Shown: in pieces, positions 52,390-60,166 of the stretch
How positions within the stretch are numbered: position 1 is the first letter of the stretch
How the letters are laid out: each line of letters starts with the position of its first letter
DNA from: a virus
Virus record (IMG/VR): IMGVR_UViG_3300042301_004453
Location: 1 to 60,166 of that record
DNA length: 60,166 nucleotides
Direction: 5' to 3' (one strand)
The notes under the pieces: model-generated
The model's input: the letters and a program-made list of their open reading frames with translations, nothing else
Database searches by the model: none
Told to the model about the DNA's origin: nothing
Translations under genes and position numbers: made by a program

Positions 52390-52410
52390 TTTTAAATACG
52401 GGAATATTAT

Positions 52411-53577
52411 ATGAAAAAGGAATTGAGTTTACAAGAATCGTTAAATAGAATGAAAAATATTATAGGTTTACCTATTAATGAAAGTAATCTATATGAGGAT
52501 GATTTATTTGAAATTGACTGGGAAGGCGATTTTAGTGATGTTAAAAAAAGTTGTTTACCGTTACCGCAATTAATTGAATACTTAAATGATTTAATTGATA
52601 ACAGAAATTTATCTACAAAAGACAGAAAAAAATTCCCAACAAGTCTACCATTTATTCACGCAAAAACCAGACTTTTAGGTACAGATAAGGAATATAAAGA
52701 TGAAACGGTTAAAGGTAATTTTGAAACAGCTGATGTTAACACTTTTATAAAAAGAATGACTGAGCCACCAAATAACGTTGTAAACACTAACGAAAAAATG
52801 ATAAAAAGCGGTGGTCCCAACGATTTTGTTTATAAGACAGGTTTACCCGCTTTTAGAGGTTTAGCTTATGATATACAAAATAAAAAATTTGTTATTATAA
52901 ATACATGCCCAGGTGCAGGTACTTGTAGACAAGGTTGTTACGCTTTATCTGGTCAATATATCCAATATCCAGCATCTTATGATAGTATGACCAGAAGATT
53001 AAATTATCTTTTAAATTTCCCAAAAGAATATGAAGAAAGACTTTATAAAGAGTTAAAAGATAAATGTATTGAACATAAGGCTCTTAAAGGTTATAAATGG
53101 AGAGTTATGTTTAGATGGAACGATTCTGGGGACTTTTTTACGGAAAAATACGTTAGAATGGCCGAGAACGTTATAAATAGATTAAAAGAAGAGGGTTATA
53201 ATATTATAAGTGCCGCACACACAAAAATAGCTTCAGTTGCCCAAGACTCAGAATTAGATTCAACAAGTTTTTCAGCCGATGCTAATAAAAGAGAATTAAG
53301 TAAAATTAACCCAGAAAATCAAAAACTTTCGGTTAGGTTCCCTTCAAGTGAGTTTAAGGATCTTGATTTAGATAGGATTGATGATTTAGAAACTTTAAAA
53401 GAAAGGGTTGCTGAGTATTATAATATACCAAATATAGATGATATTTTATCTTATGATGAGATGATGTCAACAAAAGATATGGGTGTTAAAAAATATCATG
53501 TAATTATAACGCCAAATGATGGTGATGACGCTCTTTATAGATCAGATGTAAAAAGAATCATCCATACCGAACATTAA
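52411..53577 (+). CDS. GP88-like cysteine-motif protein with a possible prohead-targeting leader
   Basis: The 388-residue protein contains CPGAGTCRQGCYALSGQYI, the C-x5-C-x3-CYA signature of the mycobacteriophage gene product 88 family, then WRVMFRWNDSGDFF and IISAAHTKI. Enzymatic activity is unknown; the Cys set suggests a metal or Fe-S site. The N-terminal 24 residues (SLQESLNRMKNIIGLPINE) form a basic amphipathic helix ending in I-N-E (22-24), the cleavage rule of gp21-type proteases, so it may be packaged into the prohead and trimmed. It converges with the helicase, sharing the TTAA stop site. Confidence 0.6.
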   Translation: MKKELSLQESLNRMKNIIGLPINESNLYEDDLFEIDWEGDFSDVKKSCLPLPQLIEYLNDLIDNRNLSTKDRKKFPTSLPFIHAKTRLLGTDKEYKDETVKGNFETADVNTFIKRMTEPPNNVVNTNEKMIKSGGPNDFVYKTGLPAFRGLAYDIQNKKFVIINTCPGAGTCRQGCYALSGQYIQYPASYDSMTRRLNYLLNFPKEYEERLYKELKDKCIEHKALKGYKWRVMFRWNDSGDFFTEKYVRMAENVINRLKEEGYNIISAAHTKIASVAQDSELDSTSFSADANKRELSKINPENQKLSVRFPSSEFKDLDLDRIDDLETLKERVAEYYNIPNIDDILSYDEMMSTKDMGVKKYHVIITPNDGDDALYRSDVKRIIHTEH

Positions 53578-55352
53578 CGTCTAAGGTGCATAATAACCTC
53601 TTTACCAACTGATATTTCCTCTTCAGATGGGTTATCACCCATAATCGTACTAATAATCTTCATTTTACTTTGAAGTGCTTTGTACATGATCATATCCAAA
53701 GTATCGGCAAATAACGGATAAATGATGTGAACTTGGTTTTGTTGGCCAATTCTATGTGCTCTATCTTCAGCTTGCATATGGTTTGCTGGTGTCCAGTCTA
53801 AATCATTGAATATCACAACACTACTTTCAGTCAAGGTCAAACCAACACCAGCGGCAACAATGTTACCCAAGAAAACGGTGATTTTATCATCAGTTTGAAA
53901 TTGGTCAACAGCTTGTTGTCTTTTTTCTTTTGAAACAGACCCGTCAATTGTTACAGCTTTTTTACCAAAATGCGCTTGCAATTCTTTAATTGTGTTTGTA
54001 AAACAACTAAATATGATAACTTTTTGACCGTTCTCGAGCATTTCCTCAGCCATTTCAATTGTATGAGCGATCTTATCATAAGATAATAATTGTCTAACTT
54101 TGATAAGTTTTGTAAGGTGATCCGTAATTGTGGGTTTTTCCCCAGCCGCTTCCATTTCTTCAATCCAAGCCTCATACTCAGCAATATATGCATTGTAACT
54201 CGTTGAAAATTCTAATGGGAGATACACAGGTTTAATAGTCTTTTGCGGTAAATCAATAGAATCGTTTTTAGTCCTTCTAAGGATAACATCAGATGAAAAA
54301 TCTTTTAATTCTTCAAGATTTGAAGATCCAGAACAAACCCAATACTTTTGTTTGGTACCTTTACGATTAAACTGTCTACCAGCACAATATCTTTTAACGT
54401 AACCAACCCAGTTAGCTGCAACAGGTGAATCACACAAATACAGAAGATTATAAAAATCAATTGGTTTATTTGTGATCGGTGTACCTGTTAATAACCATCT
54501 TACTGGTATTTTCATCGCAAAATCATTAAAGATTTTTGTTCTGTTAGATGAAGCGTTTTTAAGGTAGTGAGCCTCATCAGCAATAACTAAATCAAACTTA
54601 TGGTAATCGATTGGTGATACTGGTAGATCCGCTGTTTTGACACCACGTCTAGGTAAATGGTGAAAATTTTTAAGAATGTCGTAGTTTACAATAGTCCATT
54701 TCTTTACGGTAAGATTGCTTCCGTCAACAACACTGATATTATCAGGTGAGTCGTAATTTGAGATCTCAATCTTCCAGTTAAGTTTAAGAGATGCTGGGCA
54801 AACAACTAATATCTTTTTGAATTGTCCTTCCATAGCCGCAATAATAGCGGATGTTGTTTTACCAAGACCCATCTCATCGGCCAGGATAAATTTATCGTTT
54901 GTCAATAATTTTTTAATCGCTGTTATTTGATGTGGTTTTGGATCCCTTTCATATTTTGTTGGGTCAATTTCTGGTTCTGGTCGACTAACCTTTACACACT
55001 CTTTTGAAATATAAAAAGTGTAATATTTGTCACAACCCTCTTCAAAACAGCCAAATACGTGTAAAAAATTTTCTTTTCTACTGAGTAATTTATTGATAAA
55101 AATCTTATCTGGGATAAAATCTAATTTTAATTGTTCAGCGATAAAAGGTCTACAAGATTTACTAATATCAAATAATTTATTAACAACAACTGGTTCTACA
55201 GCGCCATTCCTTATGATATAATCACTTTGATTCTTTGTTGGTATAAAACTTTTACTTGTGAAGTAGGTGTTTTGTATACCTAATATGTAATCGTTAGACC
55301 CCTTATATGTTTTTAATATATCCAGTGCTCTCTTTTCTATTGGTAACTGCAT
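53574..55352 (-). CDS. SNF2-family DNA helicase/translocase (SMARCAL1-like)
   Basis: The 592-residue protein has an N-terminal ~130-residue domain, then all SNF2 motifs in order: LADEMGLGKTTSAI (I), VVCPASLKLNW (Ia), VIADEAHYLKN (II), WLLTGTPITNKPIDFYNLL (III), and the C-terminal helicase half with IFSCFTNTIKEL, VFLGNIVAAGVGLTL and QAEDRAHRIGQQNQVHI (VI). Related HARP/SMARCAL1 and T4 UvsW proteins remodel forks and joints. Its start is close to a perfect 29-bp palindrome. Confidence 0.9.
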   Translation of the reverse strand: MQLPIEKRALDILKTYKGSNDYILGIQNTYFTSKSFIPTKNQSDYIIRNGAVEPVVVNKLFDISKSCRPFIAEQLKLDFIPDKIFINKLLSRKENFLHVFGCFEEGCDKYYTFYISKECVKVSRPEPEIDPTKYERDPKPHQITAIKKLLTNDKFILADEMGLGKTTSAIIAAMEGQFKKILVVCPASLKLNWKIEISNYDSPDNISVVDGSNLTVKKWTIVNYDILKNFHHLPRRGVKTADLPVSPIDYHKFDLVIADEAHYLKNASSNRTKIFNDFAMKIPVRWLLTGTPITNKPIDFYNLLYLCDSPVAANWVGYVKRYCAGRQFNRKGTKQKYWVCSGSSNLEELKDFSSDVILRRTKNDSIDLPQKTIKPVYLPLEFSTSYNAYIAEYEAWIEEMEAAGEKPTITDHLTKLIKVRQLLSYDKIAHTIEMAEEMLENGQKVIIFSCFTNTIKELQAHFGKKAVTIDGSVSKEKRQQAVDQFQTDDKITVFLGNIVAAGVGLTLTESSVVIFNDLDWTPANHMQAEDRAHRIGQQNQVHIIYPLFADTLDMIMYKALQSKMKIISTIMGDNPSEEEISVGKEVIMHLRR

Positions 55353-55369
55353 TCAATCCCTTTTCCTTT

Positions 55370-55398
55370 AATTTATTATTATTCAATAATAATAAATT
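55370..55398. repeat. 29-bp perfect inverted repeat between divergent genes
   Basis: Two 14-base arms (AATTTATTATTATT and its exact complement) flank a single C at 55384. It lies 18 bases upstream of the helicase ATG and 54 bases before the + strand neck gene. It could be an operator for a dimeric protein or, as RNA, a hairpin over the helicase ribosome-entry region. Confidence 0.7.
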
Positions 55399-55430
55399 TT
55401 TGGGACAAAGTCAATTCATTAATAAATCAA

Positions 55431-55440
55431 AGTATTTATA
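55431..55440 (+). promoter_or_regulatory. Late-promoter-like motif for the gp14-like gene
   Basis: AGTATTTATA on the + strand, 11 bases before the ATG at 55452. Confidence 0.4.
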
Positions 55441-55451
55441 TATAAACGGTA

Positions 55452-55973
55452 ATGGAAAGAAAAACTAGAATACCAAACACAAGGTTGAATAGGTTTTATG
55501 ACGAAGAAGATTTTCAACTCGAACTTGATATGGCTACTGAGCTAATCGAGGGTGATATGAACTTTACTGTTGTTTTATTTAGAGTTGATAGAGTTAACAC
55601 TCAAATGGATGATGTTTACGGTGAAAGTAATGTAAACGATATCAGATTTTTATCACCAGTTGAGTTAAAAGTTATTCTTAACCTTGAAAACGGTGAGAAC
55701 AAATCTTATTCACCAAATGGTAATTTAAGGTACCAAGATTATGGTAATCTTGAGTTTACGGTTTTACAAAAACAACTAAATGAAAAAAACACTGAAATAA
55801 GTTATGGTGATATTGTTGGTTATTCAGATAGAGAAAACAATATGAAATATTTCACAGTTTTTGATGACGATACCATAAACACAGATAATGCAAGTAGCCA
55901 ATTCGGTTATTCTGGTTATTTCAGAAGAATAAAATGTACTAATGTTGACCCTAACGTATTTAAAGGGATGTAA
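55452..55973 (+). CDS. Probable neck protein, gp14-like
   Basis: The 173-residue protein has NRFYDEEDFQLELDMATEL, VYGESNVNDIRFLSPVELKV and a beta-rich end with GDIVGYSDRENNMKYFTVFD. It has the order of T4 gp14 (VYGE...; GD.IY/F...; FEI), which is longer. It is followed after 2 bases by the tail-completion gene. Assignment is mostly by gene order (14-15-18) and is tentative. Confidence 0.5.
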   Translation: MERKTRIPNTRLNRFYDEEDFQLELDMATELIEGDMNFTVVLFRVDRVNTQMDDVYGESNVNDIRFLSPVELKVILNLENGENKSYSPNGNLRYQDYGNLEFTVLQKQLNEKNTEISYGDIVGYSDRENNMKYFTVFDDDTINTDNASSQFGYSGYFRRIKCTNVDPNVFKGM

Positions 55974-55975
55974 TT

Positions 55976-56743
55976 ATGGCTTTACCAGGTTCATTTAAAA
56001 AGAAAATAAATATCACGCAACAACGTGCTAACATTGAGTATCCATACTCTATGCAAAGCGGTGCGGCTGAAAATATGAAAGATATGATCATTAATAATGA
56101 TACGTATCTTCCTAAAGGTGTTATGCATATTGACTTAGATAGGGGTTTTAAAGACTTTGTAACCAATAACCTATCAATAAGTCTTGACGGTGAAAAAGTA
56201 CCTGTTTTTATGATGGGTATACAAAAATGGAACGAGTTTTCTCAAACCTGGAAATTTTCAGATGAATATAAAAATCTTAAAATACCTTTTATAAACATTG
56301 TTAGGAATCCAGACACAAAATACGGTACAAACCCTTCTTTGATTTATAACATACCAACTGGTAAACATTACACATATGCGGAAGTCCCAACTTGGGATGG
56401 TAATAAAATGGGTGTTGATGTTTATAAAATACCTCAACCAATACCTGTTGATATAACTTACGATGTTAGAATTTTTTCTTATAGACAACAAGAGCTTAAT
56501 AAGTTTAACGCCACGGTTTTAAAGAATTTTCAAAGCAGACAAGCTTATACTGTGGTTAATGGACATTATATTCCAATTGTTTTAGAAGATTCTTCAGATG
56601 AAAGTCAAGTGACTGATCTTAATAATAAAAGGTTTTACGTGCAATTGTACAATTTTAATTTGCAAGGGTTTATATCGGATCCAGAAGATTATATTGTGAC
56701 ACCAGCGATTAGCAGAACTTTTACAATAACTGAAAATATTTAA
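55976..56743 (+). CDS. Probable tail sheath stabiliser/completion protein, gp15-like
   Basis: The 255-residue protein is close to T4 gp15 in length (272). It has KVPVFMMGIQKWNEFSQTWK, YTYAEVPTWDGNKMGVDVYK, VDITYDVRIFSYRQQELNKF and YTVVNGHYIPIVLE. It lies between the gp14-like and the sheath genes, as in T4-type gene order. The function, capping the sheath/tube end at the neck, is inferred from this. Confidence 0.55.
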   Translation: MALPGSFKKKINITQQRANIEYPYSMQSGAAENMKDMIINNDTYLPKGVMHIDLDRGFKDFVTNNLSISLDGEKVPVFMMGIQKWNEFSQTWKFSDEYKNLKIPFINIVRNPDTKYGTNPSLIYNIPTGKHYTYAEVPTWDGNKMGVDVYKIPQPIPVDITYDVRIFSYRQQELNKFNATVLKNFQSRQAYTVVNGHYIPIVLEDSSDESQVTDLNNKRFYVQLYNFNLQGFISDPEDYIVTPAISRTFTITENI

Positions 56744-56846
56744 AAATAAAGAAAGAATTTTAAAAATGAACGGATATTATGGTTTTTTGGTAAAAAATCT
56801 GATATTTATGAATAAGATAAAATTAAATAAATAAAATTAACTAAAT

Positions 56847-59800
56847 ATGGCAAACAAAGTTTATGCATCTCCAGGTGTCTACACAACCGAAAAAGATTTA
56901 ACATTCACAACTGAAACAGTTGGTGTTACAACATTAGGTGTAGTGGGTGAAACCTTAAAGGGTCCAGCGTTCCAACCAATATTCATCAGAAATTTCGATG
57001 AATTTAAGACTACTTTTGGTGGTACTAATCCAGAAAAATTTAAAAATACACAAATCGTTAAGTACGAATTACCGTACATAGCAAAGCAGTATTTAACGCA
57101 ATCAAACCAATTGTATGTTACAAGACTTTTAGGTTTATCTGGCTATGAGGCGGGTATGGCTTGGGTTATTAAGACATTGGGTGCATGCGATGAGTCAACT
57201 TTATCCCACACTGGTGTTACTCAAACAACAATTAATTTCAAAGTTGATACTAATAACAATGATTTCTATGTTACTGGTGGTTCTGGTAATACGGATTTGA
57301 TTGATTATATCGCAAACTTAACTGGTGTTGCCGCAACTGATTTTGATACAGTATTTAATCAATTCTTTACAACAATTGGTGGTTTTAACAACGCTGATTT
57401 CTACGCTGGTAACGCTTTATATTGGGGTCTTTTGACAGACGATATGGACACTGATTTAGTGACTGATGCAGCTACAAACGCTTTAACACCAATCTATTTT
57501 GACGCATACGAATTACCTTTCACAGTTCCAAATTCTGATAGAGATGCTTATGTGTTAAATAACGAATTAATATACAACACTGCAACTGAAACATATAATG
57601 GACCTTCATTTGCTTTATATTGCCACACATTTACATCGGCTGGTGCGCATACACTTAATGGTAAATTAGAGTTATTTACTGTTAATTTAACAGCTGATCC
57701 TTTCCAAGATGGTCACAATAAAAACGTTGCTACTGTAAGAAGTAGAGGTACTTACACTTCAGATGTATTAGGTTACAGAGTTAATTCATTGGACATGGTT
57801 GCTCCAGCTGGTGTTGTTAGCGACCCTTATTTAGCATTTGACTTAACTGGTACAACAGCTAACCCAACTGGTAGCACATTTACATACACGGTTTCTTTAG
57901 ATAGCACAAAATCTAACTACATTAAAAAAGTAATCGGTACAACCCCAAGTGATAAAGATTCTCAAATCTTTGTTGAAGAGGTTTACGATAATTCATTAAA
58001 ATTAGGATGGTTAAGTGGTAAAATTAAAGGTTTATATAGTGAATTAACATCAGTTAATAATTGGGATCACTACAGATTCCAGTACCAATCACCAGTTACA
58101 CCTTTCTTCGTATCTGAATTAAGAGGTGGTTTACCACAAAGATTGTTCAGATTAATTTCAATTTCTGACGGTACAAGTGCAAACACTGAGATTAAAGCTT
58201 CAATCGCTAATGTTGACTTATCTAAGAAAACTTTTGATATCTACATTAGATCATTTAGTGATACAGATAGAGCGGTATCAATACTTGAAAGATTTGTTGA
58301 TTGTACAATGGATGAATCATTAGATAATTTCGTTGGTAGAAAAATCGGTACTATCGATAACAAATACCCACTTAAGAGTTCTTATGTTGTTCTTGAAATG
58401 GCTGTAAACGCACCAACTGATGGTGTACCAGCTGGTTTTGAGGGTTACGAATTTAGAACAAATGGTGTTTCTGGTTACACAGCAACAGCTGTTCCTGAAA
58501 TACCTTATAAATTAAAATACTACGCTCCTGGCGATACAATTTACAACCCACCATTTGCTAACGCAACAGTTTCTAGTGGTGATAGAGTAACTAAAAACTA
58601 TTTAGGTTTCTCAAACCAATTTGGATTTGACAAAGACCTATTATTGTTTAAAGGTAAAATTAGTATCTTAGGTGATAACGCTTATAACACTGGTGATGAC
58701 TATTCAACAAAAACAAAAGGTTTCCACATGGACATCAATGCAAGTAGCATTGTTGACTCTGTGACTGGAGAACAAGTTTTTGCGGTTGGTGTTGCTTCAT
58801 TCGTTGACCCAATTGTGGTTGATGGTACAACAACTCACCCTTATAATAACATGAGAACAAGAAAATTCACAGCTTTATTTGCTGGTGGTTTTGACGGTTG
58901 GGATGCTTATAGAGTTAACAGAACAAATACAGATGAATACAAAATCGGTAGAACTGGTTTCGTAGCTGGTACATTCGATACATTCACAAACGTTGAGTAC
59001 GCTGAGTTGTTTGGTACTTCTGACTACTACGCTACAATGTACGGTATCAGAACATTCCAAAACCCAGAAGAAACCGCTATCAACATCTTAGCAACACCTG
59101 GTATTGACGTGTTAAACAACACTGACTTGGTTAGAGATGCAATTGAGGTTGTTGAAGAAAAGAGATTGGATGCAATTTACTTACCAACATTACCTGATAT
59201 CAAGTTGTTAAACAATAACAACCCTTCGGATACTGAAAATTGGTACTTTGCTGAAGATATCGTTGATGAATTAGAAAACACTGATATTGACTCTAACTAC
59301 ACTGCGGTTTACTACCCTTGGATTCAAATCACAGACACAGACAATAACGCAAACTTATTTATACCACCTACTGCTGAGGTAGTAAGAAACATGGCTTATA
59401 CTGATAACGTAGCGTTCCCTTGGTTTGCAACTGCTGGTTACAATAGAGGTTTAGTTAAATGTAATAGAGCTCGTATCGTTCTTGATCAAGAAGCAAGAGA
59501 CATCTTATATCCAGGTAGAATTAACCCATTAGCGACTTATTCAGACGTTGGGGTTGTTATCTGGGGTAACAGAAACTTGCAAGTTAAATCAAGCGCTCTT
59601 GATAGACTTAACATCAGAAGATTGTTGTTACAAGCAAGAAGATTGATCATGAGTGTGTCTAAGAGATTGTTATTCGATCCAAACGATACTACAGTTAGAA
59701 ACCAATTCTTGTCTTTGGTTAACCCAATCTTGGATAACATTAGAAAAGAAAGAGGTTTAACAGACTTTAGAGTTAGCGTTGCGATGGACATTGAAGATAA

Positions 59801-59912
59801 CGATAGAAATACTTTAAAAGGTAAAATCTTTATCAAACCAACACCTACTTTAGAATTCATTGAACTTGAATTTACAGTAACTCCACAAAACGTATCATTT
59901 GATAACATATAA
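56847..59912 (+). CDS. Tail sheath protein, T4 gp18-like, oversized
   Basis: The 1,021-residue protein begins YASPGVYTTEKDLTF and GVTTLGVVGETLKGPAFQPI, the standard sheath N-terminus, and ends with WGNRNLQ, RLNIRRLLLQARRLIMSVSK and IRKERGLTDFRVSVAMDIED, the conserved C-terminal interlocking domain. T4 gp18 has 659 residues. The extra ~360 residues lie in the middle, where sheath proteins carry surface-exposed protruding domains. A strong terminator follows. It surrounds the tail tube and contracts on infection. Confidence 0.95.
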   Translation: MANKVYASPGVYTTEKDLTFTTETVGVTTLGVVGETLKGPAFQPIFIRNFDEFKTTFGGTNPEKFKNTQIVKYELPYIAKQYLTQSNQLYVTRLLGLSGYEAGMAWVIKTLGACDESTLSHTGVTQTTINFKVDTNNNDFYVTGGSGNTDLIDYIANLTGVAATDFDTVFNQFFTTIGGFNNADFYAGNALYWGLLTDDMDTDLVTDAATNALTPIYFDAYELPFTVPNSDRDAYVLNNELIYNTATETYNGPSFALYCHTFTSAGAHTLNGKLELFTVNLTADPFQDGHNKNVATVRSRGTYTSDVLGYRVNSLDMVAPAGVVSDPYLAFDLTGTTANPTGSTFTYTVSLDSTKSNYIKKVIGTTPSDKDSQIFVEEVYDNSLKLGWLSGKIKGLYSELTSVNNWDHYRFQYQSPVTPFFVSELRGGLPQRLFRLISISDGTSANTEIKASIANVDLSKKTFDIYIRSFSDTDRAVSILERFVDCTMDESLDNFVGRKIGTIDNKYPLKSSYVVLEMAVNAPTDGVPAGFEGYEFRTNGVSGYTATAVPEIPYKLKYYAPGDTIYNPPFANATVSSGDRVTKNYLGFSNQFGFDKDLLLFKGKISILGDNAYNTGDDYSTKTKGFHMDINASSIVDSVTGEQVFAVGVASFVDPIVVDGTTTHPYNNMRTRKFTALFAGGFDGWDAYRVNRTNTDEYKIGRTGFVAGTFDTFTNVEYAELFGTSDYYATMYGIRTFQNPEETAINILATPGIDVLNNTDLVRDAIEVVEEKRLDAIYLPTLPDIKLLNNNNPSDTENWYFAEDIVDELENTDIDSNYTAVYYPWIQITDTDNNANLFIPPTAEVVRNMAYTDNVAFPWFATAGYNRGLVKCNRARIVLDQEARDILYPGRINPLATYSDVGVVIWGNRNLQVKSSALDRLNIRRLLLQARRLIMSVSKRLLFDPNDTTVRNQFLSLVNPILDNIRKERGLTDFRVSVAMDIEDNDRNTLKGKIFIKPTPTLEFIELEFTVTPQNVSFDNI

Positions 59913-59918
59913 TAAAAC

Positions 59919-59950
59919 TGGGGGTGCCTTAATAGTACCCCCATATTTTT
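59919..59950 (+). terminator. Terminator after the sheath gene
   Basis: The stem TGGGGGT/ACCCCCA with an 11-base loop is followed by ATATTTTTT. It ends transcription of the + strand neck/sheath unit. Confidence 0.85.
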
Positions 59951-60166
59951 TACCGTAGGTGGTTTTCCGTCAGCGGTTAAAAAGAAAGTAACAAAGAAAA
60001 ATAAATATATAGTACATATATAGAATAGAATATAATTAGTATTATATTATAGTACTATAAGAATAGAGTACCTTGGTTAAGACCCTTAACAAAAATAAGA
60101 TAAAAAACGGCAAAAGTCAAGTATTTTGAAATATTTTTTTAAAAAGGTGTACAAAAGCAAAAACAA
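59951..60166. other. AT-rich non-coding right end
   Basis: No credible ORF is present. The segment includes a small palindromic TATAGTACTATA (60050-60061), an ACCG/CGGT flank near 59953-59978, and a minus-strand promoter-like site. No tRNA-like fold was seen. It may carry an antisense or small RNA, or be part of a regulatory gap before the next gene. Confidence 0.4.
60090..60120 (-). promoter_or_regulatory. Possible leftward host-type promoter in the right-end gap
   Basis: On the minus strand TTG (60120-60118) is followed after 20 bases by TATTTTTG (60097-60090), a fit to TTG-N20-TAnnTTTG. It points into the gap and the antisense of the sheath gene. Confidence 0.35.

Noticed and set aside
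56766-56834. A 22-residue ORF upstream of the sheath gene
   Set aside because: Very short, low complexity, with no partner signal; a leader peptide cannot be excluded but is not supported.
59537-59944. A minus-strand 135-residue ORF antisense to the sheath gene end
   Set aside because: It starts within the terminator stem and lies opposite a strongly conserved coding region.
1-60166. tRNA genes, insertion sequences, integrase or attachment sites
   Set aside because: No cloverleaf-like sequence, transposase or recombinase motif was seen by eye; a dedicated tRNA search was not possible.

Overview
The window looks like part of the genome of a large, AT-rich, T4-like contractile-tailed phage (myovirus) that infects a Bacteroidetes/Flavobacteria-type host. 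T4-type proteins recognised by motif or position are the large terminase (gp17-like), portal (gp20), prohead protease (gp21), scaffold (gp22), major capsid protein (gp23), tail sheath (gp18), neck/tail-completion proteins (gp13/14/15-like), family-B DNA polymerase (gp43) and late sigma factor (gp55). The host assignment is inferred. It rests on TTTG-N19/20-TATATTTG promoters of Bacteroidetes type, the near absence of Shine-Dalgarno sequences, and a DUF4494-like protein.

Layout: 2-3868 (+) is the 3' part of a giant Gly-X-Y, Ser/Thr/Asn-rich fibre ending in an intramolecular chaperone (peptidase S74) domain. 3894-12496 (-) is a tightly overlapping cassette: three-domain glycosyltransferase, FkbM methyltransferase, GT4, carbamoyltransferase, TibC-like heptosyltransferase, membrane-anchored glucosaminidase and M20-like peptidase. 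12601-24455 (-) is the head and packaging module (gp23, gp22, a DUF4494-like protein, gp21, AAA+ ATPase, core protein, portal, terminase), interrupted by one small + strand membrane-protein gene. 24522-32209 (-) holds probable baseplate/tail proteins and the late sigma factor. 32209-43087 (-) is a second carbohydrate cluster (GT2, GT4, KdsC-like phosphatase, WbsX, RgpF, a two-domain GT and an HldE-type heptose kinase) with PhoH and dUTPase interspersed. 43160-52365 (-) holds a DUF397-like protein, a small holin-like protein, unknown proteins, DNA polymerase and structural proteins. 52411-59912 has mixed strands: a GP88-like protein, an SNF2 helicase, neck/tail-completion proteins and the sheath. 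The largest gap without a gene is 59913-60166 (254 bases), so no stretch over 300 bases lacks a gene.

The main hypothesis is that the two glycan clusters make and attach a decorated sugar, possibly heptose-based, to Ser/Thr of the phage's own Gly-Ser-Thr fibres. The TibC-like enzyme keeps the motifs of the bacterial autotransporter heptosyltransferases, a heptose-7-phosphate-kinase-like gene lies in the second cluster, and the abundant Ser/Thr repeats are plausible acceptors.

Other points of note: a macro-domain-like module sits inside the exonuclease domain of the DNA polymerase; a GATATTTATA motif lies 12-17 nt upstream of many late genes; host-type promoters overlap terminators; and L/I-N-E sites recur in head proteins, as expected for a gp21-type maturation protease.
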